The translations under genes and the position numbers were made by a program. A stretch of 64,000 nucleotides of DNA from an uncultured Aquimarina sp. (lineage in GTDB: Bacteria > Bacteroidota > Bacteroidia > Flavobacteriales > Flavobacteriaceae). Positions 15,852 through 23,972 of this stretch are shown here, in pieces. The notes under the pieces were generated by a model. It saw nothing but the letters and a program-made list of their open reading frames with translations, was not told the DNA's origin and did not search any database. The DNA lies in contig CANNFM010000002.1 of the NCBI GenBank assembly GCA_947503835.1, positions 1 through 64,000 of the forward strand. Direction: 5' to 3'. Each line of letters starts with the position of its first letter. Within the stretch, counting starts at the first letter, position 1.

Positions 15852-18395
15852 CTACCCCACTTTTCTCAATATTTCTAAAGGCGGGCTTTGCAGCACACTT
15901 TTAATATTGCTTAGTCCAATGGCTAGTACCAATATCACAATACCCGGAAAAAACAATAGGAATGGAATCCCTGAAGGGACAAAGGGTTCTTCAAACAGCA
16001 ATGTGGCCAACAATTGACTGCTAATTAAGGATAATAAGATTCCTGCCAAGCTCCCAAGTATTCCTAAAAACAAATATTCTAGCGCCGTGATGCGAAGAAT
16101 CTGTTTGCTTTTGGCACCAAGTGTACGTAATAACACACTCTCTTTAATACGTTGATATTTACTGGTGCGAACCGAGCCTATCAATACGATAAGACCTGTG
16201 AGAATGCTAAAGAAGGCCATGAAATTAATGACCCAGGAGATCTTTTCTAAGATGTCTTCAATGACTGTATATATCTGCCTAAGGTCAAAGACTGTAATAT
16301 TTGGGAATTTGCTTACTAGTTCTCGTTGCAAGGTAGCTGAAGTCTCATTGTCAGGTACATACGTAGTTAGCACATGAAATTGCGGCGCTTGTTCCAATAC
16401 GCCTTTGGGAAAAACGATCGTAAAATTTAACTGTAACCTTGTCCAGTCTACTTTTCTAATGCTCCCTACAGTGGTTTCCATCAATATCCCCTGTATGTTA
16501 AAAACAATGGGGTCTCCAACTCCCAGATTGGCATCTTCAGCAAGACTTTCTGAGATGGAGATATTAATAGCTTCACCCGGTTTGACCTCCTCTAACCAAC
16601 TTCCTTCTATTACAGTTTCTGAAGCGATGAGTGAATCACGAAATGTCGTTCTAAATTCATGATTCAAAACCCATTCAGTGATTGTAGAGCTCGTGTCTTT
16701 TCGAATTTCGTTGGTCAATTTTCCTTTGATACTATGCATGCGCATGGTAACAATCGATAGGTTGTCGATGATTTCCAAACCTGTAGGTTCAATACTGGCA
16801 ACTACGGCCTCTCGCTGCTCGGGCTGTACATCTACTAAGATAATATTGGCATTGTCGCGACCGTTGTCTAGCGCCGTTTTTGTCAACAGTATGTCTTTTG
16901 TAAAATATAAGGTACTGATCAAAAAGGTGCCCAGGCCTATGGCAAAAATGAGCACCGTGGTCTGATTATTGGGTCGAAAGAGATTCAATAAACTTGTTCG
17001 TGCAGTAAATCCCCAAGCCGTTGGAAAATAGCTTTTAATTGCCTTGATAAACAAGGCCGAGATACCAGCTAGTATAGCGAAAGTGACAAAAATACCAAGG
17101 ACAAAGGCCGAGGCAAATAGCAAGTCCTTAAAAATCCATATAGAGAACAAAAGGATAAAAAGCAAGATGGCACCAAAGGTGAATGCTCGCGCTTTTCTTG
17201 ATCGTACCGGTTGCTCTTCTGACACCCGCAATACTTCTAAAGGTGAAACATACCATGTGCCAAGCAAAGGCAACAGGGCAAATAATACAGACATAGATAT
17301 ACCAAGCAATACCCCCATAACAATTGGTGATAGACTGATCGAAACTTGAACATCAAAGGGTAAAAACTCCTCTAGAAGAAAGGGAAGCGCCTGTTGGAGC
17401 CCTATACCGAATACCGTACCTACAACTCCTCCAATAAACCCCATGATAGCAATTTGTATCAGGTAGATCAAAAAGGTCTGTTTCCTGCTTGCACCTAAAC
17501 ATTTTAAAACGGCTACATCTGTTAATTTCTCCTTGATATAGATATTAACAGAACTAGCGATACCAATACAACCAAGTAGCAAGGCTATAAACGCTGCCAA
17601 ATTCAAGAATTTACCCAAGTTTCCATAACTACGTCCTATTTGTCGACTGGCGCTGGTGTGGGTATCGAGGTCTGCATTTTCGGTATCTAAGACAGGATCT
17701 AAGGTCTCCTCTAATTGGTCTAGATCCATATCTGGTGCTACAAAAAAGTATTGATATTCCTTTCTACTGCCCAATTGTAGCAGTTCTGTCTGTGCTACAA
17801 ATCGAAAAGGAATAAGCACGGTTGGAGCAACAGTTGTTGAGATCCCAGAACGACCTGGCATTGCATTAATTGCGCCTGTGATGGGCAGGGTAATCACTCC
17901 TAACTTGATCGAATCGCCTGGCTTGATGTCGTATTGTAGCATTAGGGTGGCATCTACCAACGCTCCTCCTTTTTGTTGATACTCGGCCGCTGCAGATATA
18001 GGTTCTGTCTCTAGGGTGCCATAGAACGGGAAGTGGCCTTCCATACCGCGTACTTGCACCAATTTGGCAGCGCCATTTTTTGGAAATGCCGCCATGGATG
18101 GAAAGTTGACTTCATAGGCATCAGCCCCTAAAGAATCGATGATAGACTGCACTTTTTCATTGGGGAGTTGTCTGCTATCAATAATAAAATCAGCACCCAT
18201 TAATACTTTGGATTGACGTGCGATATTCTGTTTTACATTTTCGCTAAATAGTTGTATCGAAACCACTGCGGCAATACCAAGAATGATCGACGCCATGAAT
18301 AACAATAATCTCGAAATACTAGCCCTGCCATCACGCCATGCCATCTTAAATAACCAAGAGATACCAGCTTTTGAATATGAATGCTCCTTCATCAC
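15852..18395 (-). CDS. ABC transporter permease, YbbP/FtsX type
   Basis: 847 aa. Two copies of the FtsX/MacB-like permease domain: an N-terminal transmembrane helix (WRDGRASISRLLLFM), a large periplasmic region, three helices near 255-390, a middle pair near 405-450 and a further one at about 470-490, then a second periplasmic region and a final three-helix block (about 720-840). The architecture and the adjoining ATPase and TesA-like esterase match the YbbA-YbbP-TesA gene set. Family members extrude or relocate lipid-like or hydrophobic compounds, and substrate is uncertain. Its start overlaps the ATPase stop by 4 bases (ATGA). Confidence 0.88.
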   Translation of the reverse strand: MMKEHSYSKAGISWLFKMAWRDGRASISRLLLFMASIILGIAAVVSIQLFSENVKQNIARQSKVLMGADFIIDSRQLPNEKVQSIIDSLGADAYEVNFPSMAAFPKNGAAKLVQVRGMEGHFPFYGTLETEPISAAAEYQQKGGALVDATLMLQYDIKPGDSIKLGVITLPITGAINAMPGRSGISTTVAPTVLIPFRFVAQTELLQLGSRKEYQYFFVAPDMDLDQLEETLDPVLDTENADLDTHTSASRQIGRSYGNLGKFLNLAAFIALLLGCIGIASSVNIYIKEKLTDVAVLKCLGASRKQTFLIYLIQIAIMGFIGGVVGTVFGIGLQQALPFLLEEFLPFDVQVSISLSPIVMGVLLGISMSVLFALLPLLGTWYVSPLEVLRVSEEQPVRSRKARAFTFGAILLFILLFSIWIFKDLLFASAFVLGIFVTFAILAGISALFIKAIKSYFPTAWGFTARTSLLNLFRPNNQTTVLIFAIGLGTFLISTLYFTKDILLTKTALDNGRDNANIILVDVQPEQREAVVASIEPTGLEIIDNLSIVTMRMHSIKGKLTNEIRKDTSSTITEWVLNHEFRTTFRDSLIASETVIEGSWLEEVKPGEAINISISESLAEDANLGVGDPIVFNIQGILMETTVGSIRKVDWTRLQLNFTIVFPKGVLEQAPQFHVLTTYVPDNETSATLQRELVSKFPNITVFDLRQIYTVIEDILEKISWVINFMAFFSILTGLIVLIGSVRTSKYQRIKESVLLRTLGAKSKQILRITALEYLFLGILGSLAGILLSLISSQLLATLLFEEPFVPSGIPFLLFFPGIVILVLAIGLSNIKSVLQSPPLEILRKVG

Positions 18396-19081
18396 TGCAC
18401 TGGGGTTCTCTCGTTGGTCATAATTTTTCCACCTTTTAATCGAAGGATCTGTTGGGTTCTGTATGCCAGGTCAAGATCGTGAGAGATGATCACTAAAGTT
18501 GTTCCGGCTTCCTTATTCAATTCAAAAAGAAGCTGTATCACCTTTTCGCCAGTCTCCTCATCTAAATTTCCGGTAGGCTCATCGGCAAACAATATAGAGG
18601 GTGAATTTGAAAAGGCTCTGGCCAGTGCTACACGTTGCTGCTCTCCTCCTGATAATTGCGAGGGATAGTGATGAAAACGATCCTCTAGTCCTACCTTTTT
18701 CAGTAATTCTGCACCCTGTTTAGCGGCATTTTTAACTCCTTGTAACTCTAAGGGTACAATCACATTCTCTAGCGCGGTCAATGTGGGTAACAATTGAAAA
18801 TCCTGAAATATAAACCCCACCTCCTTATTTCTTAATTGCGCACGTTCATCTTCATTTAATTCTTGTAGATTCTGACCACATAGCTCAACAGTGCCCGAAT
18901 CTTGATGGTCTAATCCAGCGCAAAGTCCGAGCAAGGTAGTTTTACCGCTCCCAGAAGGACCCACAATAGAAAATGTAGCTCCTTTTTCAACCTCAAACGA
19001 GATATCATGTAAGACCTTAAGTTTTTTTGAACCACTGCTATAAGTTTTCTCCAGCTCATGAATCTTTAATATCTTTGGCAT
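18392..19081 (-). CDS. ABC transporter ATP-binding protein (YbbA/LolD-like)
   Basis: 229 aa from the ATG at 19081; a TTG 12 bases upstream would add four residues and is less likely. All ATPase motifs are present: Walker A GPSGSGKTT, Q-loop FQDFQLLP, signature LSGGEQQRVALARAF, Walker B ILFADEPTG, and switch His in IISHDLD. It belongs to the MacB/LolD/YbbA group and energises the YbbP-like permease encoded immediately downstream with a 4-base overlap. It is divergent from the TesA-like gene. Confidence 0.93.
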   Translation of the reverse strand: MPKILKIHELEKTYSSGSKKLKVLHDISFEVEKGATFSIVGPSGSGKTTLLGLCAGLDHQDSGTVELCGQNLQELNEDERAQLRNKEVGFIFQDFQLLPTLTALENVIVPLELQGVKNAAKQGAELLKKVGLEDRFHHYPSQLSGGEQQRVALARAFSNSPSILFADEPTGNLDEETGEKVIQLLFELNKEAGTTLVIISHDLDLAYRTQQILRLKGGKIMTNERTPVQ

Positions 19082-19108
19082 ATTGATTTTCAATTAATTC
19101 TACAGGAA

Positions 19109-19852
19109 ATGCTAAACATGAAAAGTAAACAAATGATTTCAAATTTATATACTCGTTATAAGCCGATTTCCTTAAAGTTTTGTTATTTTTTATTTTTTGG
19201 TTTGCTGCTTTCTTGCACAGAAAACACGGCTAAAAAAGGAACAGGTACACAGAAAGAATCCGTTGAAAATAGCAACGCTGCAACTACAGACATCACCACT
19301 AAGACCATTCTTTGTTTTGGGGATAGTTTGACCGCTGGCTATGGACTAGATAACATCAATGATGCATATCCCGCCATACTTCAGTCTCGACTAGATTCTT
19401 TAGGCTTGCAATACACGGTTATAAATTCGGGACTAAGTGGTGAAACTACAGCAGGAGGAAAAAGCCGAATAGCCTGGGTGCTCAATCAGAAAGTTGATGT
19501 CTTTATATTAGAGTTAGGTGCCAATGATGGATTGCGTGGAGTTCCCTTAACAGAAACGCGAGAGAACCTTCAGGCTATTATCAACGCAGTACGAAACAAA
19601 AACCCTGAAACCACGATCATATTAGCCGGTATGCAGTTGCCTCCAAATATGGGACCCGAATACATTTCTGAGTTTAGAGCGATTTTTCCTGATCTGGCCC
19701 AGAAGAATGAGCTAGAACTAATACCATTTCTCTTAAAAGATGTTGGTGGTATCGTAGAATTAAATCAGGCAGATGGCATCCACCCTACTGCTGAGGGGCA
19801 AAAGATTCTTGCCAACAATGTATGGGTCGTTTTGGAAAAGGTGCTGAAATAA
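19109..19852 (+). CDS. TesA-like SGNH arylesterase/lysophospholipase, lipoprotein
   Basis: 247 aa. The signal ends in the lipobox LLLSC, so this is a lipoprotein version of a family that is often periplasmic. SGNH blocks: ILCFGDSLTAGYGL (nucleophile Ser), the Gly of SGLSGETTAGG, LELGANDGLRG (Asn), and DGIHPTAEG (Asp/His). Later in-frame ATGs at 19118 and 19133 are possible starts; the one at 19133 still keeps the whole signal peptide. TesA is classically encoded opposite ybbA-ybbP, exactly the arrangement here, suggesting joint handling of acyl compounds at the envelope. Confidence 0.9.
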   Translation: MLNMKSKQMISNLYTRYKPISLKFCYFLFFGLLLSCTENTAKKGTGTQKESVENSNAATTDITTKTILCFGDSLTAGYGLDNINDAYPAILQSRLDSLGLQYTVINSGLSGETTAGGKSRIAWVLNQKVDVFILELGANDGLRGVPLTETRENLQAIINAVRNKNPETTIILAGMQLPPNMGPEYISEFRAIFPDLAQKNELELIPFLLKDVGGIVELNQADGIHPTAEGQKILANNVWVVLEKVLK

Positions 19853-20016
19853 AGCCAATGTCAAATCTTCTCTATTACTTGCTTAGTCTAATTGCTACAT
19901 ACCGGATGTTAGATAAAAACATCTGTATGATTTAAAAACCATTCAAAACCATTTTTTTAAACGTACACTTATAGGAATTTTATAATTCTTAATAATAATG
20001 TACAAATAAATCTCAT

Positions 20017-20589
20017 TTATTGTATGGTTACCGCGTTTTCTTGGGGTAGTTTTGATATTGTACCACCACTATACGTTATGGTGGTTCGATACACACTATT
20101 TATATCAATAGTACTTTTCAAATTTGGATATAACGTTACATAAACATCATACACATCTCTATCGGTTTTGGCAGAGAAATGTATTTGATAGGTTTGCTTT
20201 TTATCGTTTTTTATGATTTTAATTTCATCCGGTTTACCATTATATTCAATGGCCGCATCTGCCCTGTTATAATTGGTAGCAATTCGCTGTTCTCCATAAT
20301 AAGGTAGATACATAGAAATACTGTCACCCTGCATTTTCAAATAGTTTGGATTTCCAACCAAATTTATGTTACCAATACTACTTCCTGGTGGAAGCAACCC
20401 ACTATTGGCAAGATTAGAAATACTAGCTGTAACCAAGGGGTTTGCCCATAACGACTCTATTTGAAATGTTTTTTTAGCCACTATTTCATCGAGTGCCTTC
20501 ATCTGTGCTGTTGTTACTGCAACGTTTTTTGTACCACTACAGCTTAACAACAAACAATAACCGAGTATTAAAAATAGTATTTTCTTCAT
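20017..20589 (-). CDS. DUF4251 lipoprotein
   Basis: 190 aa. Lipobox LLLSC; the mature part matches the DUF4251 pattern common in Bacteroidota: FQIESLWANP, a hydrophobic NLVGNPNYLKMQGDSISMYLPYYGEQ, and a closing strand-rich half (YQIHFSAKTDRDVYDVYVTLYP). The domain resembles a lipocalin or BLIP-like beta sheet and has no known activity. It appears monocistronic. Confidence 0.8.
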   Translation of the reverse strand: MKKILFLILGYCLLLSCSGTKNVAVTTAQMKALDEIVAKKTFQIESLWANPLVTASISNLANSGLLPPGSSIGNINLVGNPNYLKMQGDSISMYLPYYGEQRIATNYNRADAAIEYNGKPDEIKIIKNDKKQTYQIHFSAKTDRDVYDVYVTLYPNLKSTIDINSVYRTTITYSGGTISKLPQENAVTIQ

Positions 20590-20725
20590 GGTATACGATA
20601 CTAAACTTTAAGATAATGTTATATCCCTTAAATTTCTTTTTTTAATTTACAAAATTAAAATATACACTTGCCATTTTTAACGTATGATTAAGGTTAGCCA
20701 ATTATAAAACCTCATTTCTCCTGCT

Positions 20726-21247
20726 CTAAAATTTTAGCTTTCCTTTTATTGAAAATGCATCTGGATTTGAAAGTGGTGACAAATTAGTGGCATTAATATC
20801 AAAATCCTTTTGTGCTTCAATGGAAAAATATGGGTTAACATCATAACCCAATCCATTGATTACTCTATACTGTGTGGGAATATTTGGAATAGGTAGCTGA
20901 TTTGTGTAGACCACATTAGTCCATTCTATTTCTCCACCAGAAAATAAATAGATATGATCAAATACATATCGTTTGGCTAATAATGCCGATTTAAAAACGT
21001 TTCCGATCGGATAAACATCATACTGCCCTCGTATTTCTAGAAAAAGATTAGAACTAACCTTATAGCTAATGGTAAACTTAGAATGCTTTTCTGGGTTCGA
21101 TGGTTCCATATATGAAACTCCGTCTGTAGTCAATCTTGGTTCTTGTGCTTCTATCCTACTGGTACCTATAAAAACCGAAAACAAGGCAAGTATACATGCT
21201 AAAAATTGATGTTTCCCGAAAGATCTTAATGTGTGACTTTTTTTCAT
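20726..21247 (-). CDS. Small outer-membrane-like beta protein, unknown
   Basis: 173 aa with a long signal peptide (cleavage near SRIEAQ, about 35). The mature 138 residues alternate polar and hydrophobic residues in strands (KFTISYKVSSNLFLEIRGQYDVYP, FDHIYLFSGGEIEW, YDVNPYFSIEAQKDFDI) and end SIKGKLKF, with a terminal Phe as in outer membrane beta-barrels. Length suits an eight-strand barrel or half of one. I do not recognise a family. Confidence 0.6.
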   Translation of the reverse strand: MKKSHTLRSFGKHQFLACILALFSVFIGTSRIEAQEPRLTTDGVSYMEPSNPEKHSKFTISYKVSSNLFLEIRGQYDVYPIGNVFKSALLAKRYVFDHIYLFSGGEIEWTNVVYTNQLPIPNIPTQYRVINGLGYDVNPYFSIEAQKDFDINATNLSPLSNPDAFSIKGKLKF

Positions 21248-21380
21248 TGTTTTAGTTTTAGTTGGCTCAATTAAAAAGACGTAATAAAAAAGAATACGTT
21301 ACAAACTCGTTTTTAAATAGACTAACGCAAATTATTAATATTTTGTATCCTTGTACTACTTATAGCTAAATGGTACTATT

Positions 21381-22766
21381 ATGTCCTTTTCAACGACTAG
21401 CTTAAAATCCCTTTTCAAACTGGTAGATATTTCTAGCATCGTACTGTTTAGGGTTGCTTTTGGCACTATCATGCTTATCGAAGTTTTTCGTTATTTTGAT
21501 CATGGTTGGATTGCCCGTTATTGGATCAACACCCACTCTAATTTTCCTTTTTGGCCCTTTTTATCATTGGAGCCTCTTGCTGGTAATGGGATGTATTATC
21601 TTTTTATCTTCTTAGGTATACTATCGGTTTTTATACTTATTGGCTTGTTTTATAGAGTAAGTATCTTGTTGTTCTTTTTAAGTTTTACCTATATTTTTTT
21701 ACTGGAACAGACCCGATACTTAAATCACTTTTATTTCATTATTTTACTAAGCTTTGTGATGCTATTTATTCCTGCTCATAAAAGTTTTTCATTAGATGCT
21801 TTATGGTTTAAGAATTTACGTGCCAAACATATACCCTTATGGTGCTTATGGTTTTTACGATTTACGATAGGTTTGCCCTTTTTTTTCGGAGGTATTGCAA
21901 AAATAAACCCTGATTGGTTGGCAGGTCAACCGTTACAAATGTGGTTAGCAAATGATACCGATTTTCCGTTAATAGGCCATTTATTCACAGAAAAATGGAT
22001 GATTCTCGTAATGTCTTATTCTGGGTTACTTATAGATTTATTATTAGTCCCTTTATTAATTTATAAGAGAACAAGAATTTGGGCTTTTTTAGTTGGAGTT
22101 ACATTTCATTTGATGAACTCTAAACTGTTTGAAATTGGTATTTTCCCTTGGTTTATGATTGCTTCTACCACCTTATTCTTTCAACCCAATTGGCCGAGGT
22201 TAGTAGTAAACTATTTACTAGGAAAAAAGGAAAGCTCTGAAGAACATATTCAACAATCAGAAAACACATTACTACCTAGAAAACATAAGTTCCTTTTGGT
22301 TGCATTAGGCCTCTGGGGTCTTATAATGATAGCACTCCCGCTCCGACATTTTTTGATTCCGGGAAACGTAAATTGGACAGAAGAAGGTCATAAATATTCA
22401 TGGCGTATGAAGTTGAGATCCAAAAAAGCTAAAGGAATGTTTATTGTTCGAGACAAGGGAGGTAGTTTTACCGATACTTTAATGTTGTCAAACAATCTAC
22501 CTAAATGGCAATATAGAAAAGCAATTGCGAGACCTCCTATTATTTGGCAACTTGCTAACTTGATTAAAAAGGAATATACCCGACGGGGGCATGATGTATC
22601 TGTGTATGCAGATATTAAGGTACGACTTAACGGAAGATCCTATCAACAATTTATAAATCCTAATATAGATATCTCTGCAGAACCTTTTCCTGTATGGAAA
22701 GCGAATTGGATAGTACCTTTATCTACACCTCTACAAAAGAGAAGTTCAATAATTAAAAAGCATTAG
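21381..22766 (+). CDS. HTTM / vitamin K-dependent gamma-carboxylase homologue
   Basis: 461 aa. An N-terminal HTTM domain of about eight hydrophobic helices (RYFDHGWIARYWIN, HFYFIILLSFVMLFIPAHKS) is followed by a soluble C-terminal part. K174 in FFGGIAKINPDWLAGQP aligns with the catalytic-base Lys of vertebrate gamma-glutamyl carboxylase, and HKYSWRMKLRSKKAKG is the conserved downstream box. Bacterial homologues are found in Flavobacteria and Leptospira, and carboxylation of Glu has not been settled for most. No obvious propeptide substrate gene lies nearby. Expression seems independent of its neighbours. Confidence 0.82.
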   Translation: MSFSTTSLKSLFKLVDISSIVLFRVAFGTIMLIEVFRYFDHGWIARYWINTHSNFPFWPFLSLEPLAGNGMYYLFIFLGILSVFILIGLFYRVSILLFFLSFTYIFLLEQTRYLNHFYFIILLSFVMLFIPAHKSFSLDALWFKNLRAKHIPLWCLWFLRFTIGLPFFFGGIAKINPDWLAGQPLQMWLANDTDFPLIGHLFTEKWMILVMSYSGLLIDLLLVPLLIYKRTRIWAFLVGVTFHLMNSKLFEIGIFPWFMIASTTLFFQPNWPRLVVNYLLGKKESSEEHIQQSENTLLPRKHKFLLVALGLWGLIMIALPLRHFLIPGNVNWTEEGHKYSWRMKLRSKKAKGMFIVRDKGGSFTDTLMLSNNLPKWQYRKAIARPPIIWQLANLIKKEYTRRGHDVSVYADIKVRLNGRSYQQFINPNIDISAEPFPVWKANWIVPLSTPLQKRSSIIKKH

Positions 22767-22829
22767 GCCACAGACGTAATTTTAAAAATCCGTAAAAATA
22801 TAGTGTAAGATTACTACTATCCCAGAAAC

Positions 22830-23003
22830 TCATGTAACACCCTCTTCTCCTTCTCTAATATCATCCGGTGCAAATAATTCGCCATTACCAGCAATGGCAA
22901 ATTGATCTCTTTTAGAACCATATCCAAAGTTAGAAGATCGTCGGTATTTGTTCTGAAAATCGGCAAAGCGTCTTTTTCTAGAAGGCTTGTCTTTTTTACT
23001 CAT
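22830..23003 (-). CDS. Small basic conserved-type protein, unknown
   Basis: 57 aa from the ATG at 23003, which I prefer over one 27 bases upstream because the protein then begins MSKKDKPSRKRRFADFQNKY, a typical basic N-terminus for the small nucleic-acid-associated proteins of Bacteroidota. The C-terminus is acidic (APDDIREGEEG). No domain is recognised. It converges with the carboxylase homologue, 63 bases away. Confidence 0.5.
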   Translation of the reverse strand: MSKKDKPSRKRRFADFQNKYRRSSNFGYGSKRDQFAIAGNGELFAPDDIREGEEGVT

Positions 23004-23268
23004 AATTAAACTTTTTTGATTAATTACCATATTTGACGATCAATTCACTCTCTAATTTATTACTTTTTTTAATTTTAAACTACACGATTACTGTACTTTA
23101 TATTTATTTTATGAATTAATCATTTAAATATAGAATTACGGCAATCTTATTGAAGAATATTAATTAAATTCAAAAATATATCTAATTAATAACACAATAA
23201 AGAGTTAAACACCCCTTATTAAATAGGTTAAATTCTGGTAAAGAATACTATATCATATCCAAAAAACC

Positions 23269-23299
23269 TTGGAATGATTCTTGAATATTAATAACTTTA
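23269..23299 (+). promoter_or_regulatory. Bacteroidota-type promoter for YceI gene
   Basis: TTG at 23269-23271, a 20-base spacer, then TAACTTTA at 23292-23299. This matches the sigma-ABfr pattern (TTG, about 19-21, TAnnTTTG) except for the last base. The -7 box ends 24 bases before the start codon at 23324. The same spacing occurs before the lipocalin-like and gasdermin operons. Confidence 0.5.
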
Positions 23300-23323
23300 A
23301 AAAATTAAATACAAAAAAACCCC

Positions 23324-23920
23324 ATGAAAACTTTTCTAAATATTCTATTAAGTATTTTTATTGTTCAAGGATTTTGTCAAAATAATAGTATAGATAATTA
23401 TCAAGTACAAACTTCGAATTCGAATTCTAATGCTAATTATGTCTTGATTAATGATTATGTAGGATTAGATGTTGATAAGAAAAATTCAAAAGTATCTTTT
23501 GAATTTGTGTCTGAAGATACTTTTGGTACTATAGGTGGATTGGATTTTAGAATTGATTTTAACCCTAATGATCCTGAAAACGCAGTTTTTAAGGGTACTG
23601 CAGAGGTTAAAACACTAGACACCGATAATTTCTTACGCGATGGTCACCTTATGTGGGAGAAATTTTTTTATAAGAAGAAATACCCGAAAATCGCTTTTTC
23701 GAGTAAGCAAGTCGTTGCATTTGAGAAAAATACGTTTAAGGTAATTGGAAACCTAACTATCAAAGGAGTAACTAAAGAGGTCATTGTAACCTTCTCTTTA
23801 GATAATAAAAAATTATTGGGTACAACAACGATTCACACTAGTGATTACGGAGTAAATATTCACGACGAACGAGAAAAGAATAAGCTTAATGTAAAATTTC
23901 ATTTTCCGATTCTTAAATAA
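23324..23920 (+). CDS. YceI-like exported lipid-binding protein
   Basis: 198 aa. Signal peptide to about residue 19 (IVQGFCQ). The YceI barrel follows: LDVDKKNSKVSFEFVSEDTFGTIGG, FRDGHL-type NFLRDGHLMWEKFFYKKKYPKIAF, and FKVIGNLTIKGVTKEVIVTFSL, all family hallmarks. YceI proteins bind isoprenoid lipids in the periplasm and are often stress-induced. The mature N-terminus has a low-complexity Ser/Asn run. It has its own promoter and terminator, so it is a single-gene unit. Confidence 0.9.
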   Translation: MKTFLNILLSIFIVQGFCQNNSIDNYQVQTSNSNSNANYVLINDYVGLDVDKKNSKVSFEFVSEDTFGTIGGLDFRIDFNPNDPENAVFKGTAEVKTLDTDNFLRDGHLMWEKFFYKKKYPKIAFSSKQVVAFEKNTFKVIGNLTIKGVTKEVIVTFSLDNKKLLGTTTIHTSDYGVNIHDEREKNKLNVKFHFPILK

Positions 23921-23923
23921 AAA

Positions 23924-23947
23924 AGCAGTACTTTTTTTAGTACTGCT
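23924..23947. terminator. Bidirectional intrinsic terminator
   Basis: agcagtac (23924-23931) and gtactgct (23940-23947) form a perfect 8-bp stem with a short loop. T-rich sequence (cttattttt) follows on the plus strand, and aaataaaaa precedes it, giving T's on the minus strand. It separates the convergent YceI and M16 genes. Confidence 0.8.
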
Positions 23948-23972
23948 CTTATTTTTGCATACCTAGTAGTTC

